Positions 33,501 through 42,720 of a stretch of DNA of 64,000 nt are shown here, one piece after another. Numbering within the stretch: position 1 is the stretch's first letter; each line of letters starts with the position of its first letter. The translations under genes were made by a program, and so were the position numbers. The notes beneath the pieces are model-generated. The model did no database searches, was not told the DNA's origin, and saw nothing but the letters and a program-made list of their open reading frames with translations. The DNA is taken from contig JAUCEF010000017.1 in assembly GCA_033558025.1 (NCBI GenBank), forward strand, positions 1,922,001 through 1,986,000. Reading direction: 5' to 3'. The DNA comes from Phytophthora sp. 'mugwort'. Its lineage: Eukaryota; Oomycota; Peronosporomycetes; Peronosporales; Peronosporaceae.

Positions 33501-35081
33501 TGGGAGACTTGGACGCGCTTCGAATGGCGTGTTTGAGCTCTACACGTCGTTGGAGATCTGTGGCACCAGAAAACCCTTTCCAAAGCTGTCCACGCAGCTC
33601 GTCTGGAATTCCTGCACGGACTGCCGAGATAATCTGTCCGTTATGTAGCACATGATTTTTATTTGTAAGCAAAAAAAAGTTAAGAATCACGAGGAAAGAT
33701 TGCGTAAGTTTCACAACGCAAATGCACTCACCTCTGTCGTCAGCCCATACTTTCCCGTTGCGATGCACTTCTCAAGTTGTGTATACTTTGTTTCAGCATG
33801 TCCCTGTAACAGCAAATGCAACCACTTTTTTGAACTTGGAGTAAGCTCAGCTTTCCTAGTAGTAACCCCCGCACCTAAAGACCCTAGGCCTGCTTTGCCG
33901 CCACTGCCAGCACCACCACCCGATTCATCGTGGTCATCCTCGAGTTTCAACACGAACATCTTCGACGGAGGAGTGGCAATCCAAATCAGACAGGTCTCCC
34001 GTTCAAGCTGTGGCATTTTACCAAACTTGAACATGCCTCCATCCTTTTTCCTCTCTTCCATCAACTGTTCTCCAGTAACGCGCACTGTGGGGGCATGCCG
34101 AACGTCCACACGACCCTGTAGCTCGCTCAACGTATCATCCCGGAAGTACAGCAAGTCACCCGACGTCAAGAACACGAAGAAATGCCGCTTCCAGTACGTC
34201 ATAATGCCCTTGGGACTGTGCACATTCCGCTCTCGTCGCTTTGCCATCCACCCGGAATGAAGAACATCCACCGTCGGATAAAACGCAGACAGTGAGGCCA
34301 ACAACGACAGTCCCTGCTGCGATTCACTGGCACTAAGCACGGCAAACATTCAGTGCCTCATGAAAACAATTATACAAGACAATAAAAGTTCACACGTAGC
34401 ATACCCGCTCCACTCTCGGCCATTATGGAACGCCAGTAAATTGACGTGCTACAACAACAACACCGAAGAATAAGCCTCTGCTCCTCGCCACCCGTTCGCA
34501 ATTACAAGAAATTCAGCTCACAAGCGGCGTCAGCACTGCAAACTTCTGGTCGTATGCGCCCGGTCTCGAGTCGTTGGTGTCCGAGCGGTTCTGTTCACCC
34601 ACCAAATAACGACTTAGCTCTAGTGACTTGAAATATCACAATGAGTACACTAGCTCCCCTCGCCGTACAAATTTCATGGGCCGCTTGCCGGCTGTGGGGA
34701 CGGGCGTGAAGCAGCAAATACCCGTGGCGTCCGTCATGGAAATGACGCCCTTGGGCGTGGACATGAGCAGCGTGTTGACGTCTTTGAACGCATCGTAGTG
34801 CCGCAACTCTTTCATGCCGCTGGGAGTGGACAGGAAAACGAAGTAGCGCTTGCGCCATCGCTTGCTGAAGCGACCGAGCTTCTTAAGCCAGCCGTGCCAT
34901 AGCACGGTGACCCCGTGCAGAGTGTGGAACCCCGTCGGATTCGAGCTGGAAAAGGGCACGATGAGCACATAGTCGGGGGGGGGTGAGACGTTGAGGAACT
35001 CGATGAGGTTGCTCCCCCTGTTGGTGGGGCGCTATGGGCGCCAGGAGGAGACACTACGTACTTGCTCCGCGCCTTCTGCAT
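30553..35081 (-). CDS. Double-PH TBC-domain (RabGAP-like) protein, frameshift in exon 1
   Basis: Nine exons are inferred: 35081-about 34669 (or 34651), 34590-34522, 34448-34405, 34332-33732, 33633-32987, 32896-32810, 32715-32514, 32435-32228 and 32150-30553. PH domain 1 (LWHGWLKKLGRFSKRWRKRY to LLAFHNGREWSG) spans the first three exons. PH domain 2 (LHSGWMAKRRERNVH to KKWLHLLLQ) is in exon 4. A TBC domain follows: AGIPDELRGQLWKGFSGA, EEESAFWIINSVID, and VLRIWDAFFIRGVLVFYGVG. A 500-residue Ser-rich tail with coiled-coil parts ends it. The usual catalytic IxxDxxR and YxQ fingers are not seen at the expected places. A G9 run at 34975-34983 puts the start ATG out of frame by one base; this may be a sequencing error or a real mutation. 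Otherwise about 1240 residues. Likely Rab and phosphoinositide-linked trafficking. Confidence 0.82.
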
Positions 35082-35681
35082 CAGTCGATCTTAACAACGA
35101 GGTGGTGTTTACGATGAGGGCGCACTATTCGGGGTGGGTAAACGAATTTGATGAGCAAGCCCTGAATTCTCTAAACGTTACTTGTATACTGTACTTGTCT
35201 GTATACAGTTGGTATTTTTATGAGAGGCCAGAGGACAATAAGCTAATGAAGTACTGTATCTGGTAGGACCTAAACGGCATCCTTGGAGGTTTTCTGTGAT
35301 CAGCGGTGGGGCCTTGCCGTCACGGTCGCGTAGCTCCTGTGGCCCTCGCATATACTGGTTAGACCACGATGTCTTTAATGCAGTTCTCGATCCATTGACT
35401 TCGATTAGCCAAAACGGACGCAACATCACCGTGACATCCACTCGTATTGTAGAAAGCGTTGGGAGTTCACGTACTGCGCCACATCATGCAGCAGTCCGAC
35501 GCCACACAGCAAAAGATTACTGGTCTGATAATTGGCGAGATAGCTGGGGAAGCTGAAACGTCGATATGCTTTAATTCAGCAACAGTGAATTTGTTTCGGT
35601 TTTCCGTACGCATGTATCTCACCATGAACACACTCTCTTCCTTATTTCCCACCAATGATCTCTTAACTTCGCATCAGCACC
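35082..35681. other. Intergenic region between TBC start and rhomboid stop
   Basis: About 600 bp between two minus-strand genes. A minus-strand frame (35441-35178) has the phrase WLIEVNGSRTALKTSWSNQY, which looks like decayed protein sequence but matches no family I recognise. The TBC promoter should lie here. Confidence 0.35.
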
Positions 35682-36554
35682 TTAGAAACGCCGGAAGCTT
35701 CGGAAGCCTCCGCGACGGAGATAGTAGTAGTAAGCCCCGCCAATGGCCGCTCCGCTGAGGTGAGCCACATGGCCGATGCCATCCTGTCGGTCCGTCACGA
35801 ACGAGTACGCGTCCTTGAAAATGAAGAGCGAACCAGCGAGCCACGCCGGCATAGGTACAATGCCGAAGATCAGGAGCGTGCCATGCGGGAACAGCAAGAT
35901 ACTCATGGCTGTGATACCGTTCACAGCTCCACTCGCCCCCAGATTGTAGCTCATCCGTCCGGACAAGTGCTGCTCGAACACCGCCGCAGCGGACGAGAGC
36001 ACACCGCTCACGAGATAGAGCCCGAGGAACTTCTTGTGGCCCAGCACGTCGCAAATCTGCCTTCCGAAGAAATAAAGCCCCAGCATGTTGGCGCCCAAAT
36101 GACCCAGTGTCGCCTGGCTGAACATCGCGGTCAGTAGCGTGTAATACCGCCCCTCCTGCAGATGCTGCGTGGACGTGGTGAAGTGCGTGAGCATCGTCCT
36201 CATGGACACGAGGCGGCGCAGCTTCTCCACCGGGTGTCTCGACGGCGGTCCTTGGGCACGCTGCCAGCCAATGGTGATCATGGCATTGACAGCAATCAGG
36301 CCCATCACCACAACGTCGCCTGATACGGCGCTGCTTTCGCGTCGACTGCTGGAGCGGTAGTAGTACTGGTGCCGCATTTGCTGCTCGGCCATGGTGGGGC
36401 GCCTGTGCACCCCGGCGCCGCGCGCAAGCAGTGAAGAGCGCGCTGTCGGTTGCAATACGTTGGGCAATCTGGAACCGAGCTTCGCGCTCATGAATCTGCG
36501 CACTGTCGCCTGCCGCATGGGGGACCCCGCGCCCAAGAAAGCCGTCCTCAACAT
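35682..36554 (-). CDS. Rhomboid intramembrane serine protease, probably mitochondrial
   Basis: Intronless frame of 290 residues. The N-terminus is basic and lacks acidic residues over about 55 positions (MLRTAFLGAGSPMRQATVRR onward), as in mitochondrial targeting sequences. The rhomboid core follows, with HLGANMLGLYFFG (helix 2), the catalytic serine in GASGAV (Ser208) and the catalytic histidine in HVAHLSGA (His265). About six to seven membrane helices are predicted by hydrophobicity. Both dyad residues are present, so it should be an active protease. PARL/Pcp1-type rhomboids process inner-membrane proteins; that role is inferred. Confidence 0.92.
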   Translation of the reverse strand: MLRTAFLGAGSPMRQATVRRFMSAKLGSRLPNVLQPTARSSLLARGAGVHRRPTMAEQQMRHQYYYRSSSRRESSAVSGDVVVMGLIAVNAMITIGWQRAQGPPSRHPVEKLRRLVSMRTMLTHFTTSTQHLQEGRYYTLLTAMFSQATLGHLGANMLGLYFFGRQICDVLGHKKFLGLYLVSGVLSSAAAVFEQHLSGRMSYNLGASGAVNGITAMSILLFPHGTLLIFGIVPMPAWLAGSLFIFKDAYSFVTDRQDGIGHVAHLSGAAIGGAYYYYLRRGGFRSFRRF

Positions 36555-36912
36555 TGCGCAGCCGATTCGTGCTTGACAGGAGAGAACTGACGTGATAAAA
36601 TTTAATTTTTAGTTTTGCCCATGCCTTTTTTCAATTCGTTGACTTAACAGGGGAAATTCAGATCAGTTATAACGTTATACTTTTCTGATCGGTCATAACG
36701 TTATACTGTTAATGACATAAGTTGTTACACTGTTCACAACATGAGTATACTTTTAAAATACATTATGAAATTAACTTGAAATATCAACGGAAGACAACAC
36801 ATTTTATATGAAATAACTTGAATATTAAACCCATAGCAATACCAGTAATCACATCTACCTCACTTTCCAAAATTGCCCTAAACAAGCCGCACCAACTTCT
36901 CAAGTGGCATCC
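36555..36912. other. AT-rich spacer with repeated ATAACGTTATAC
   Basis: The palindrome-like ATAACGTTATAC occurs twice (about 36669-36680 and 36696-36707), in a short tandem duplication with the common flank TCTGATCRGT. It lies 5' of the pogo-like gene and might belong to its terminal region. No gene is seen. Confidence 0.35.
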
Positions 36913-37064
36913 ATGGCGCCGAAGCGAACCTCGAAGACTAACCTGGAGAAACGCGAAGTGACTGAATGGATCAAGGGGCCAGGCGGCGGCGTGCCTACTC
37001 GTGCACTGCGGCACTTTAAGGGAGAGTTGGGGTGGAAGATTTCTGGCGTTCACATTCGATACTG

Positions 37065-37072
37065 GTGAAAAC
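37065..37072. repeat. 8-bp target-site duplication, left copy (hAT)
   Basis: GTGAAAAC directly abuts the left hAT terminus. The right copy at 39943-39950 is GTGGAAAC, one mismatch. Eight base pairs is the normal hAT duplication length. The right copy preserves the host frame (TGG TGG AAA). Confidence 0.85.
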
Positions 37073-37418
37073 CAGAGGTCGGAATTAAATAAGGCAATAC
37101 AGTAATAAATTGGGATTTCCAATAAAAATATGTATTATTGGATCTGGCCGACTCCAATACAATCTTTTATTGGGTCATTATTGACAACAAATATGGCAAA
37201 AATAACCTGAAAGCAAGGCAGAAGTAGCTCACTTTGCCCTCCTTTGAGCTCCATCACACAATGGTGTCGTTTGCTAGAGCTGATGACATCAGCAGTGAAA
37301 TATTCCACACCACTGCCACGTCACCAACGATCCGTTGGCTGGCAGCGCATCGAGCCAGGGGTGATTTGGCAAGGCCCACAAACCTGTGAAACTCACTTTT
37401 CATCTTCCGAGAATTACA

Positions 37419-38938
37419 ATGGTCGTCAACAAGCAGATCACCTCCTTTTTCTTCGCTCCGCTAGGTCAAGGCTTATTTCGCTGCAACCTGTGCCGCCTCG
37501 ACCAAAGACAAGTTCCGGGGGTCCGGATACTCCAACCTGATTACCCACCTGGCTGGGCAGCATGCGGGCTACGTAGCTCAATACGCGGCATCTGTCTCCA
37601 GCGCCAGCCGATCCCTGCAGTCGTTTGGCTTCATGTGCGAGGAAACAAGCCATCTATTCCAATGGATCCGGTGGATAATTGAGCGGAACAAGCCCATCCA
37701 CGAGGTTGAAGATGTACTCACGCGAGCCATGAGCAAGTTGCGGCCTGTGACAGTCAAGGCCGTCAAGAAGTGTATGGAAGGCATTGCCATCGCAGTCGGT
37801 CTCAAACTCGAGAAGGAGCTCGGAACGCTCTTCGGCTCGATGTTCGACGGCTGGACACATGCTGGTGTGCATTACATCGGCCTCTACGCTGTTTACGAGG
37901 CAGATGGCGAATTGCGCGTTCCCCTACTGGGCCTATCCTCTCTCACCGATGGCACCCAGACGGCTGATGCTCATGTTCAGCTGTTTGAGAACGCTCTTGA
38001 CGTGTACAACAAGACCAGGGACATGGTGGGGGTTCTGGTGGGTAACAACTGCACTACAAAATCAGTGTATTGCGAACAAGGTGGACATCCCACTGGTCGG
38101 CTGTGCTAGTCACCGGTTCAATTTGGCTGTCAACAAGTTCTTGGCGCCGTATGATACGGTTTTGGATGAGGTGAATGCTCTCATGGTGTCGCTACGTCAA
38201 GAGAACAACTTTGTGGAGCTCAAGAAGTACACTGAACTATTGCTGCCAAGCGCAACGTCACCCGTTGGTCTTCAAGTTTTTACGATGGTGCAGTGCAGCG
38301 CTACATACGGATTCGATCTGAGATCAAGAAGGTGGAGGCTGTGGAGGAACTGATTCCGACTGGCAACAAGCACAGGAAACTGACTGCACTGTTCGAGCAT
38401 CTGAAGAAGTTCGAGAGCATCTGTAAACGGTTGCAGCGCGACGACACTGACATGGCAGAGGTCCGCCTGATGTTTGATGTCCTTGTGGCGGAGTATCCAG
38501 TCATGGCGGAACATCTGAAGGCAACCGCGAGGATCGTTCACACTCCTGCGTTTGAATCTGGCATTGTCCTTTTGATCTCCGAGTGCGAACTATCTTCGGC
38601 GGAGGCGGAGGCTCTAACGCGCTTTAAGAAGGGGCCGTCGACTGGGAAGAAGCGCAAAGCGAGAGAAGGAGATTACGCGTCCCTGCTCCTTCGAAGTGGA
38701 AGAAAGAGAAGACCGCAAGCTGATACCGCTACCTACAGCTTACCTGCCTCTCGTGAAGTTGGTTCCTCCAACTTCAAACACGGTGGAGCGTTTGTTCGCG
38801 CAGTGCAAGCTCGTCATGACTCCACAGCGCCGTTGCACGCTTCCAGCTAACTTTGAGCAGCTTTCGTTCCTTCCTGCCAACCGCAGTATGTGGGATGTCA
38901 GCACTGTTGCTAGTGTTTGCAAAGAGAATAGTGCTTAA
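37419..38938 (+). pseudogene. hAT transposase pseudogene inside the hAT element
   Basis: Frames in order: ATG MVVNKQITSFFFAPLGQGLF, a BED-type finger (CNLC ... GYSNLITHLAGQH, after a one-base frame change near 37490), MFDGWTHAGVHYIGLYAVYE (about 37840), VGNNCTT, then VGCASHRFNLAVNKFLAPYD after a shift near 38060. A long helical region with RLMFDVLVAEYPVM follows, and the dimerisation region LVPPTSNTVERLFAQCKLVM, then TPQRR, ending at the stop at 38938. At least four frameshifts are present. The block order is that of hAT transposases, so the function is clear but lost. Confidence 0.85.
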
Positions 38939-39366
38939 GCTTCATACAATAGATGCATTCGCTTTCGCTATTATTTGACTTTAATTATGGCATGACTAGG
39001 AAGCACTGTCATAAACAACCGTCCTTTCAATTGTATCAAACTAAATCGTACTTGTCTGCACGAGCACCTCAACAATCGGGTAGATTCATTCCAGAGCTCG
39101 GCACGCTCATATTGAGAGAGTAGAAGAATTTTTGCTGGCACATGTGACCATCTCGACTAGTAATCCCTCTTTCAATTTAGCTTTGGCTTCATGTTGCGAT
39201 ATCATTGGTTAAAATAACACCCCCCAAAAGCAGATTGTGATTGGATAACTGCATTATGTAAATATCCCGCCAAAATAGATATTTCAGGCACCCCAATTAG
39301 CTATAATTAGCAATGCACTTCAACTTGCATGTTTGTGGTACTGGTATACCACTAGGCATTTAAGAA

Positions 39367-39828
39367 ATGCCAAGGAAGAGTAGGCGCAACACACAGATTG
39401 GCAGACTGGCTGATGCCAAGCGTTCAAGCGTGCCCCGCCATCAGCAGTCAATACGCCATATGAGCCTGGCGGAGCTCGTTGGGGGGTCGACGCCTATACA
39501 AAGGTGCTCCCCGTCACTTGGTGAGGAGCATGACAGCACCTCATCCGGTAGTGACGGGTCCGACTTTGATGGGCCCAACCTCTTCACGGTCAAGTTTATC
39601 TACGCGAAGAAATCCAGCGTGGCTGGCGACGCGTATCACTTCGTTGGCTGGGTTGGTTTCCCGCAACCAACGTGGCAACTGGCAGCCGACTTGCCAAAAA
39701 AAATTATCGGTGATTTTGAGCGGAGGAGCTGGATACTGTGTGGCCCGTCGATCGACGAGGATTCATACCAACAGGACTGCCTACCGGGACAAGCGGAAGA
39801 GGGAGAACAGATAGACAAAGATAGATAA
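39367..39828 (+). CDS. Chromodomain-like protein encoded inside the hAT element
   Basis: Uninterrupted frame of 153 residues from ATG to TAA, lying 430 bp after the hAT transposase stop but before the right terminal repeat. Residues 1-60 are basic then Ser/Asp-rich. Residues about 75-120 look like a chromodomain: FTVKFIYAKKSSVAGDAYHF, then VGWVGFPQPTWQLAADL, then IIGDFERR, with the aromatic and W-x-P-x-x-T-W pattern of the fold. Chromodomains bind methylated histone tails; here it could guide integration, or it could be a captured fragment. It is intact although the neighbouring transposase is broken. Being a real expressed gene is not proven. Confidence 0.55.
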   Translation: MPRKSRRNTQIGRLADAKRSSVPRHQQSIRHMSLAELVGGSTPIQRCSPSLGEEHDSTSSGSDGSDFDGPNLFTVKFIYAKKSSVAGDAYHFVGWVGFPQPTWQLAADLPKKIIGDFERRSWILCGPSIDEDSYQQDCLPGQAEEGEQIDKDR

Positions 39829-40249
39829 AGTCAATATAAAAAATTGCGGTAATATTTACTATTGCTGTGGCATAAATTGCCGATTTTATTAGTGAGATGA
39901 CTGCTGACCAATACAATTTGATACTGTATTGGCGGACCTCTGGTGGAAACATCAGAACGCTATTCTGTCCTCTCCTGCTTTGCAGTCTCGTGTGCCAGGT
40001 GGAGGACGACACCCACGTTTGGGTGAGATTGAGGACCTCCTGTTTGATGAGGTATTGCGAATGCGTGGATTGAACCAGAAGGTATCGCGTCAGTGGATTC
40101 AATTCACGGCCCTCGAGCTGCGAGAGCGGAGTCTGACGACACAGACTTTCGAGCTTCTGATAAGTGGCTAGCTCTATTAATGTCACGTTATGGATTTTCA
40201 TTGCGCCGGAGTCCGAACCTCACTGTGCTGACGGACGATGAATTGACGA

Positions 40250-40258
40250 CCCGGGCTG
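40250..40258. repeat. Target-site duplication of the Merlin-like element, left copy
   Basis: CCCGGGCTG directly precedes the left terminal repeat; the right copy is at 41619-41627. The core eight bases CCGGGCTG fit the 8-9 bp duplications of Merlin elements. Confidence 0.8.
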
Positions 40259-41618
40259 GGCAAAAGGTAAATAACCCCCGCAAGGGTGTCCACGTACGGA
40301 TTTGCATACTATACATATAGGTTGTGAACCCATACACAACATTTTACACCAGAGCTATCGCGCCAAAACGCGCTGGGCGCTCGCCACCACAGGGCTCATT
40401 TGCAAAGAAACCCCCCGCACCCCACAATCCGACCACTCCACTCCGCACCCCAATGCCGTCGTACAAGTACGACGTCAACGTCGAGGTGAAGGCACACACG
40501 TTCAACGCAATGATGCTCGCGTGCGCCACGGAGGAGGGAGCTCTTACGTGGTGCGTGCGGGTTAGGCTCATCGCCGCGTCTGCGTCCGGCCCGAATTACG
40601 CGTGTGCTATTAGGCGCACTGGAGCTCGCTGGCGCTGCAACAACTCCAGCTGCAGGGTGGAGCGGAGCCTGCGCATGAATAGCTTTTTCGTCCGCTCCAC
40701 CGCCCTCTGTCCAAGTTGCTCAAGATCCTCTTCTTCTGGGCCAGCGGCACGCACGTCATGGACGCCGCCCAGCACGCGAGCCTCACCCCGAAGACCGCCG
40801 GCCAATGGTACGCGTACGCGCGCGACGTCTGCACGGCGAAGATGCTGCGATGCGATATGCAGGTGAGCTATTCATAATAGTGACTGGATATGTATGATGT
40901 TCTGACTGGTTTGTCTCGATGTGTAGGTCGGTGGTGATGGAAATATCGTTGAAATAGACGAAACCAGTATGAAAAAAGCAAAATACGATCGCGGCAAAAA
41001 AACATCCCGACTACCAAGTTTTCGGCGGCGTTGATCGTACGACCAAGAAATGGTTCGCGAAGGTCGTGTGCATGATCGCACCAAGCCAACACTGTCCCGA
41101 TGTGTCAAGACGTTTATCATGTCAGGGTAAGTATTTTGTCATGTTTTCAGGTACAACTGCTGATATTAATTATTTTATGGCTAGTACTCTGATCATGACG
41201 GACGGACCAGTTCAAGTCATAGGTCACTGAGGTGCTCAATAAGGGCACGCTCTACATGCTCAAGAACAACAAGTGGCTCGCCGGCATGCGGTACACGCAC
41301 CAGTGGGTGAACCACACGAAAAACTTCGTGGATCCTGTCACTGGTGCATGTACCAACCGCATCGAGGCGTCTGGGAAGTGAACGTGAAGCCCGCATAAAG
41401 ATCGAACGCGGGATGAAGAAGACGAAGGTGCCCAGCTTTTTGGACGATTGTCTTTGGCGATACTGGTACTTTGATCAAGCGAAGAAGACGAAGACAAGCG
41501 AGTTTTTTGTCACGGTCTGGCCATCGGCATGAGACGCAAGTACCAGCTGTAGGTCACATGGCTACATCGTATTCATCCGTACGTGTATACCCTTGCGGGG
41601 GTTATTTACCTTTGTGCC
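40259..41618. mobile_element. Merlin/ISXO2-like DNA transposon with long terminal repeats
   Basis: A 1360-bp element. The left end (40259-40301) and the inverted right end (41618-41575) share about 43 bp with few differences, both reading GGCA(C)AAAGGTAAATAACC and continuing into CCCGCAAGGGT and CACGTACGGAT. A 9-bp duplication flanks it. It sits inside the pogo transposase gene and encodes a broken ISXO2-like transposase. Confidence 0.88.
40453..41545 (+). pseudogene. ISXO2-like (Merlin) transposase pseudogene with introns
   Basis: The N-terminal zinc-ribbon-like part (NYACAIRRTGARWRCNNSSC, then RVERSLRMNSFF) is followed, after a frame change near 40705, by LFFWASGTHVMDAAQHASLT. The DDE-type core is DGNIVEIDETSMKKAKYDRG, FGGVDRTTKKWFAKVVCM, TLIMTDG, and YTHQWVNHTKNFVDPVTGAC, then TNRIE. 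Two GT-AG introns fit the frame: 40863-40926 and 41127-41184. A one-base shift lies in an A7 run near 40997. Spliceosomal introns show a eukaryotic Merlin-type element rather than a recent bacterial IS. It is inactive. Confidence 0.82.
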
Positions 41619-41984
41619 CCCGGGCTGTCAGCTTCATGACGTATTTTTCGGGCAAAAAGCCGCTGCTCAATCCAGCTACGACTTTGCTTATGGATGAGAC
41701 GGCTGTCTTTTCTTAGGATCCTCGTCGCGAAACCGTGGCCACCACTGGAGCCCGCCATGTTGTGCTGCGCTCAACTGGATTCGCTTCAATGGGGATCACC
41801 GTGGCTCCAACTGTCACCGCGAACGACAAGAAGTTACCCCCTCTTCTCATCTGGAAGGGTGATAAGGGATCACGTTCCAAGATCAAGAAACGTGTATGTA
41901 GCCTACCAAGAGCGGCCTTGGATGAATTCCCAGCTGCTCATGCAGTGGGTTGACCTGATGTATCCTGCCGTATTCGATGCGAAT

Positions 41985-42720
41985 CAAGGTCGCGGCTTCA
42001 TCTGGAAGGTTGTCCATCAGGCGATCGACTCTTCTTCTTTTACGGGTAGGCTCGAACAGCAACTCAGTAGTACCCGCTTGGATCTGCATGCCAAGTCGCT
42101 CCCGTTCTGCTGCTGTCTTTCCGGTGCGGTTGATACCCGCCAGAGATGTAGATGCATTCTTGAAGCCTGTCAATATCAAATTAAACTTGAGTTTATTATG
42201 CATCCACCGAAATGATATCAAACTGCGGGAGCTTACCGTTGTGATGCAAATTTGAGCATCGCCATCAGCATCACTAATACTGCTATCGGTGGGACTTTGA
42301 GGAGCTGCAGAGACTTCGGGGGTGGGCGACGCCATAACAGGCCGTAGCGCAGTGACGGTAGCACCCGGAGAAGCTGTTGCTCAGGGTAGGCTGACCTTGT
42401 CCGTGTCGTCCAGCACCAACACGCCGCAGCGCCCTTTCGATGAGGCGATAAACGCGTTTCGCTCGAGCAACATCAGCAGGGCAATTAGGATCACCTGTTA
42501 GCTTGCGTTGAACTTCCTCTTGATCGAGTCCGCATCACGGGCAGTAAAAATTCGGGGCAGGCCGGTGTTGTATTGCAGCTGCACGGCGTTCCACTGGTTT
42601 GCTCCAAAGGTAGGATCTGCTCGACAAGCTCAAGCGTGTACAGCGTCTTCGATGCGGACCACCTTCTACCCCTCGCCATCTAATCCGACAATGAACAGAA
42701 GCTACCAGACAGAATAGCAA
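41985..42720 (-). pseudogene. DUF6818-like protein fragment
   Basis: On the minus strand: MARGRRWSASKTLYTLELVE, QILPLEQ, then after a one-base shift WNAVQLQYNTGLPR and ARDADSIKRKF, the pattern of the Myb-like DUF6818 domain found in oomycete transposon-linked genes. A later part has MASPTPEVSAAPQSPTDSSI and, across a possible intron, GFKNASTSLAGINRTGKTAA and LFEPTRKRRRVDRLMDNLPD. Stops and shifts make it a pseudogene. Where it meets the truncated pogo gene (about 41987) is a junction of unclear origin. Confidence 0.5.

Larger units (their letters stand above)
37073..39942. mobile_element. hAT transposon with terminal repeats (copy 2)
   Basis: A 2870-bp element with short terminal inverted repeats: CAGAGGTCGG at the left end and, read inward from the right end, CAGAGGTCCG. 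The similarity extends inward with the shared block CAATACAGTA (left about 37094-37103, right about 39922-39931). It is flanked by an 8-bp duplication and interrupts the pogo transposase frame. It carries a broken hAT transposase gene (37419-38938) and a separate intact chromodomain-like frame (39367-39828). Confidence 0.85.
36913..41987 (+). pseudogene. pogo/Tigger-like transposase gene split by two transposons
   Basis: Three collinear pieces make one transposase. Piece 1 (36913-37072) starts at ATG with LEKREVTEWIKGPGGGVPTR and ends ISGVHIRYW. Piece 2 (39943-40258) continues WKHQNAILSSPALQSRVPGG, MRGLNQKVSRQWIQ and, after a frame change, MSRYGFSLRRSPNLTVLTDD, then ELTTRA. Piece 3 (41619-41987) continues MTYFSGKKPLLNPATTLLMD, ETAVF, and LPPLLIWKGDKGS, WVDLMYPAVFDANQ. 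The gaps are exactly filled by a hAT and a Merlin-like element, each with target-site duplications. The 3' part, with the later catalytic Asp residues, is missing after 41987. Confidence 0.85.

Noticed and set aside
33652..34260. 202-codon plus-strand open frame
   Set aside because: It is antisense to PH domain 2 of the TBC gene.
41694..42215. 173-codon plus-strand open frame
   Set aside because: It shadows the pogo transposase piece in another frame and runs into the DUF6818-like fragment; it has no independent support.
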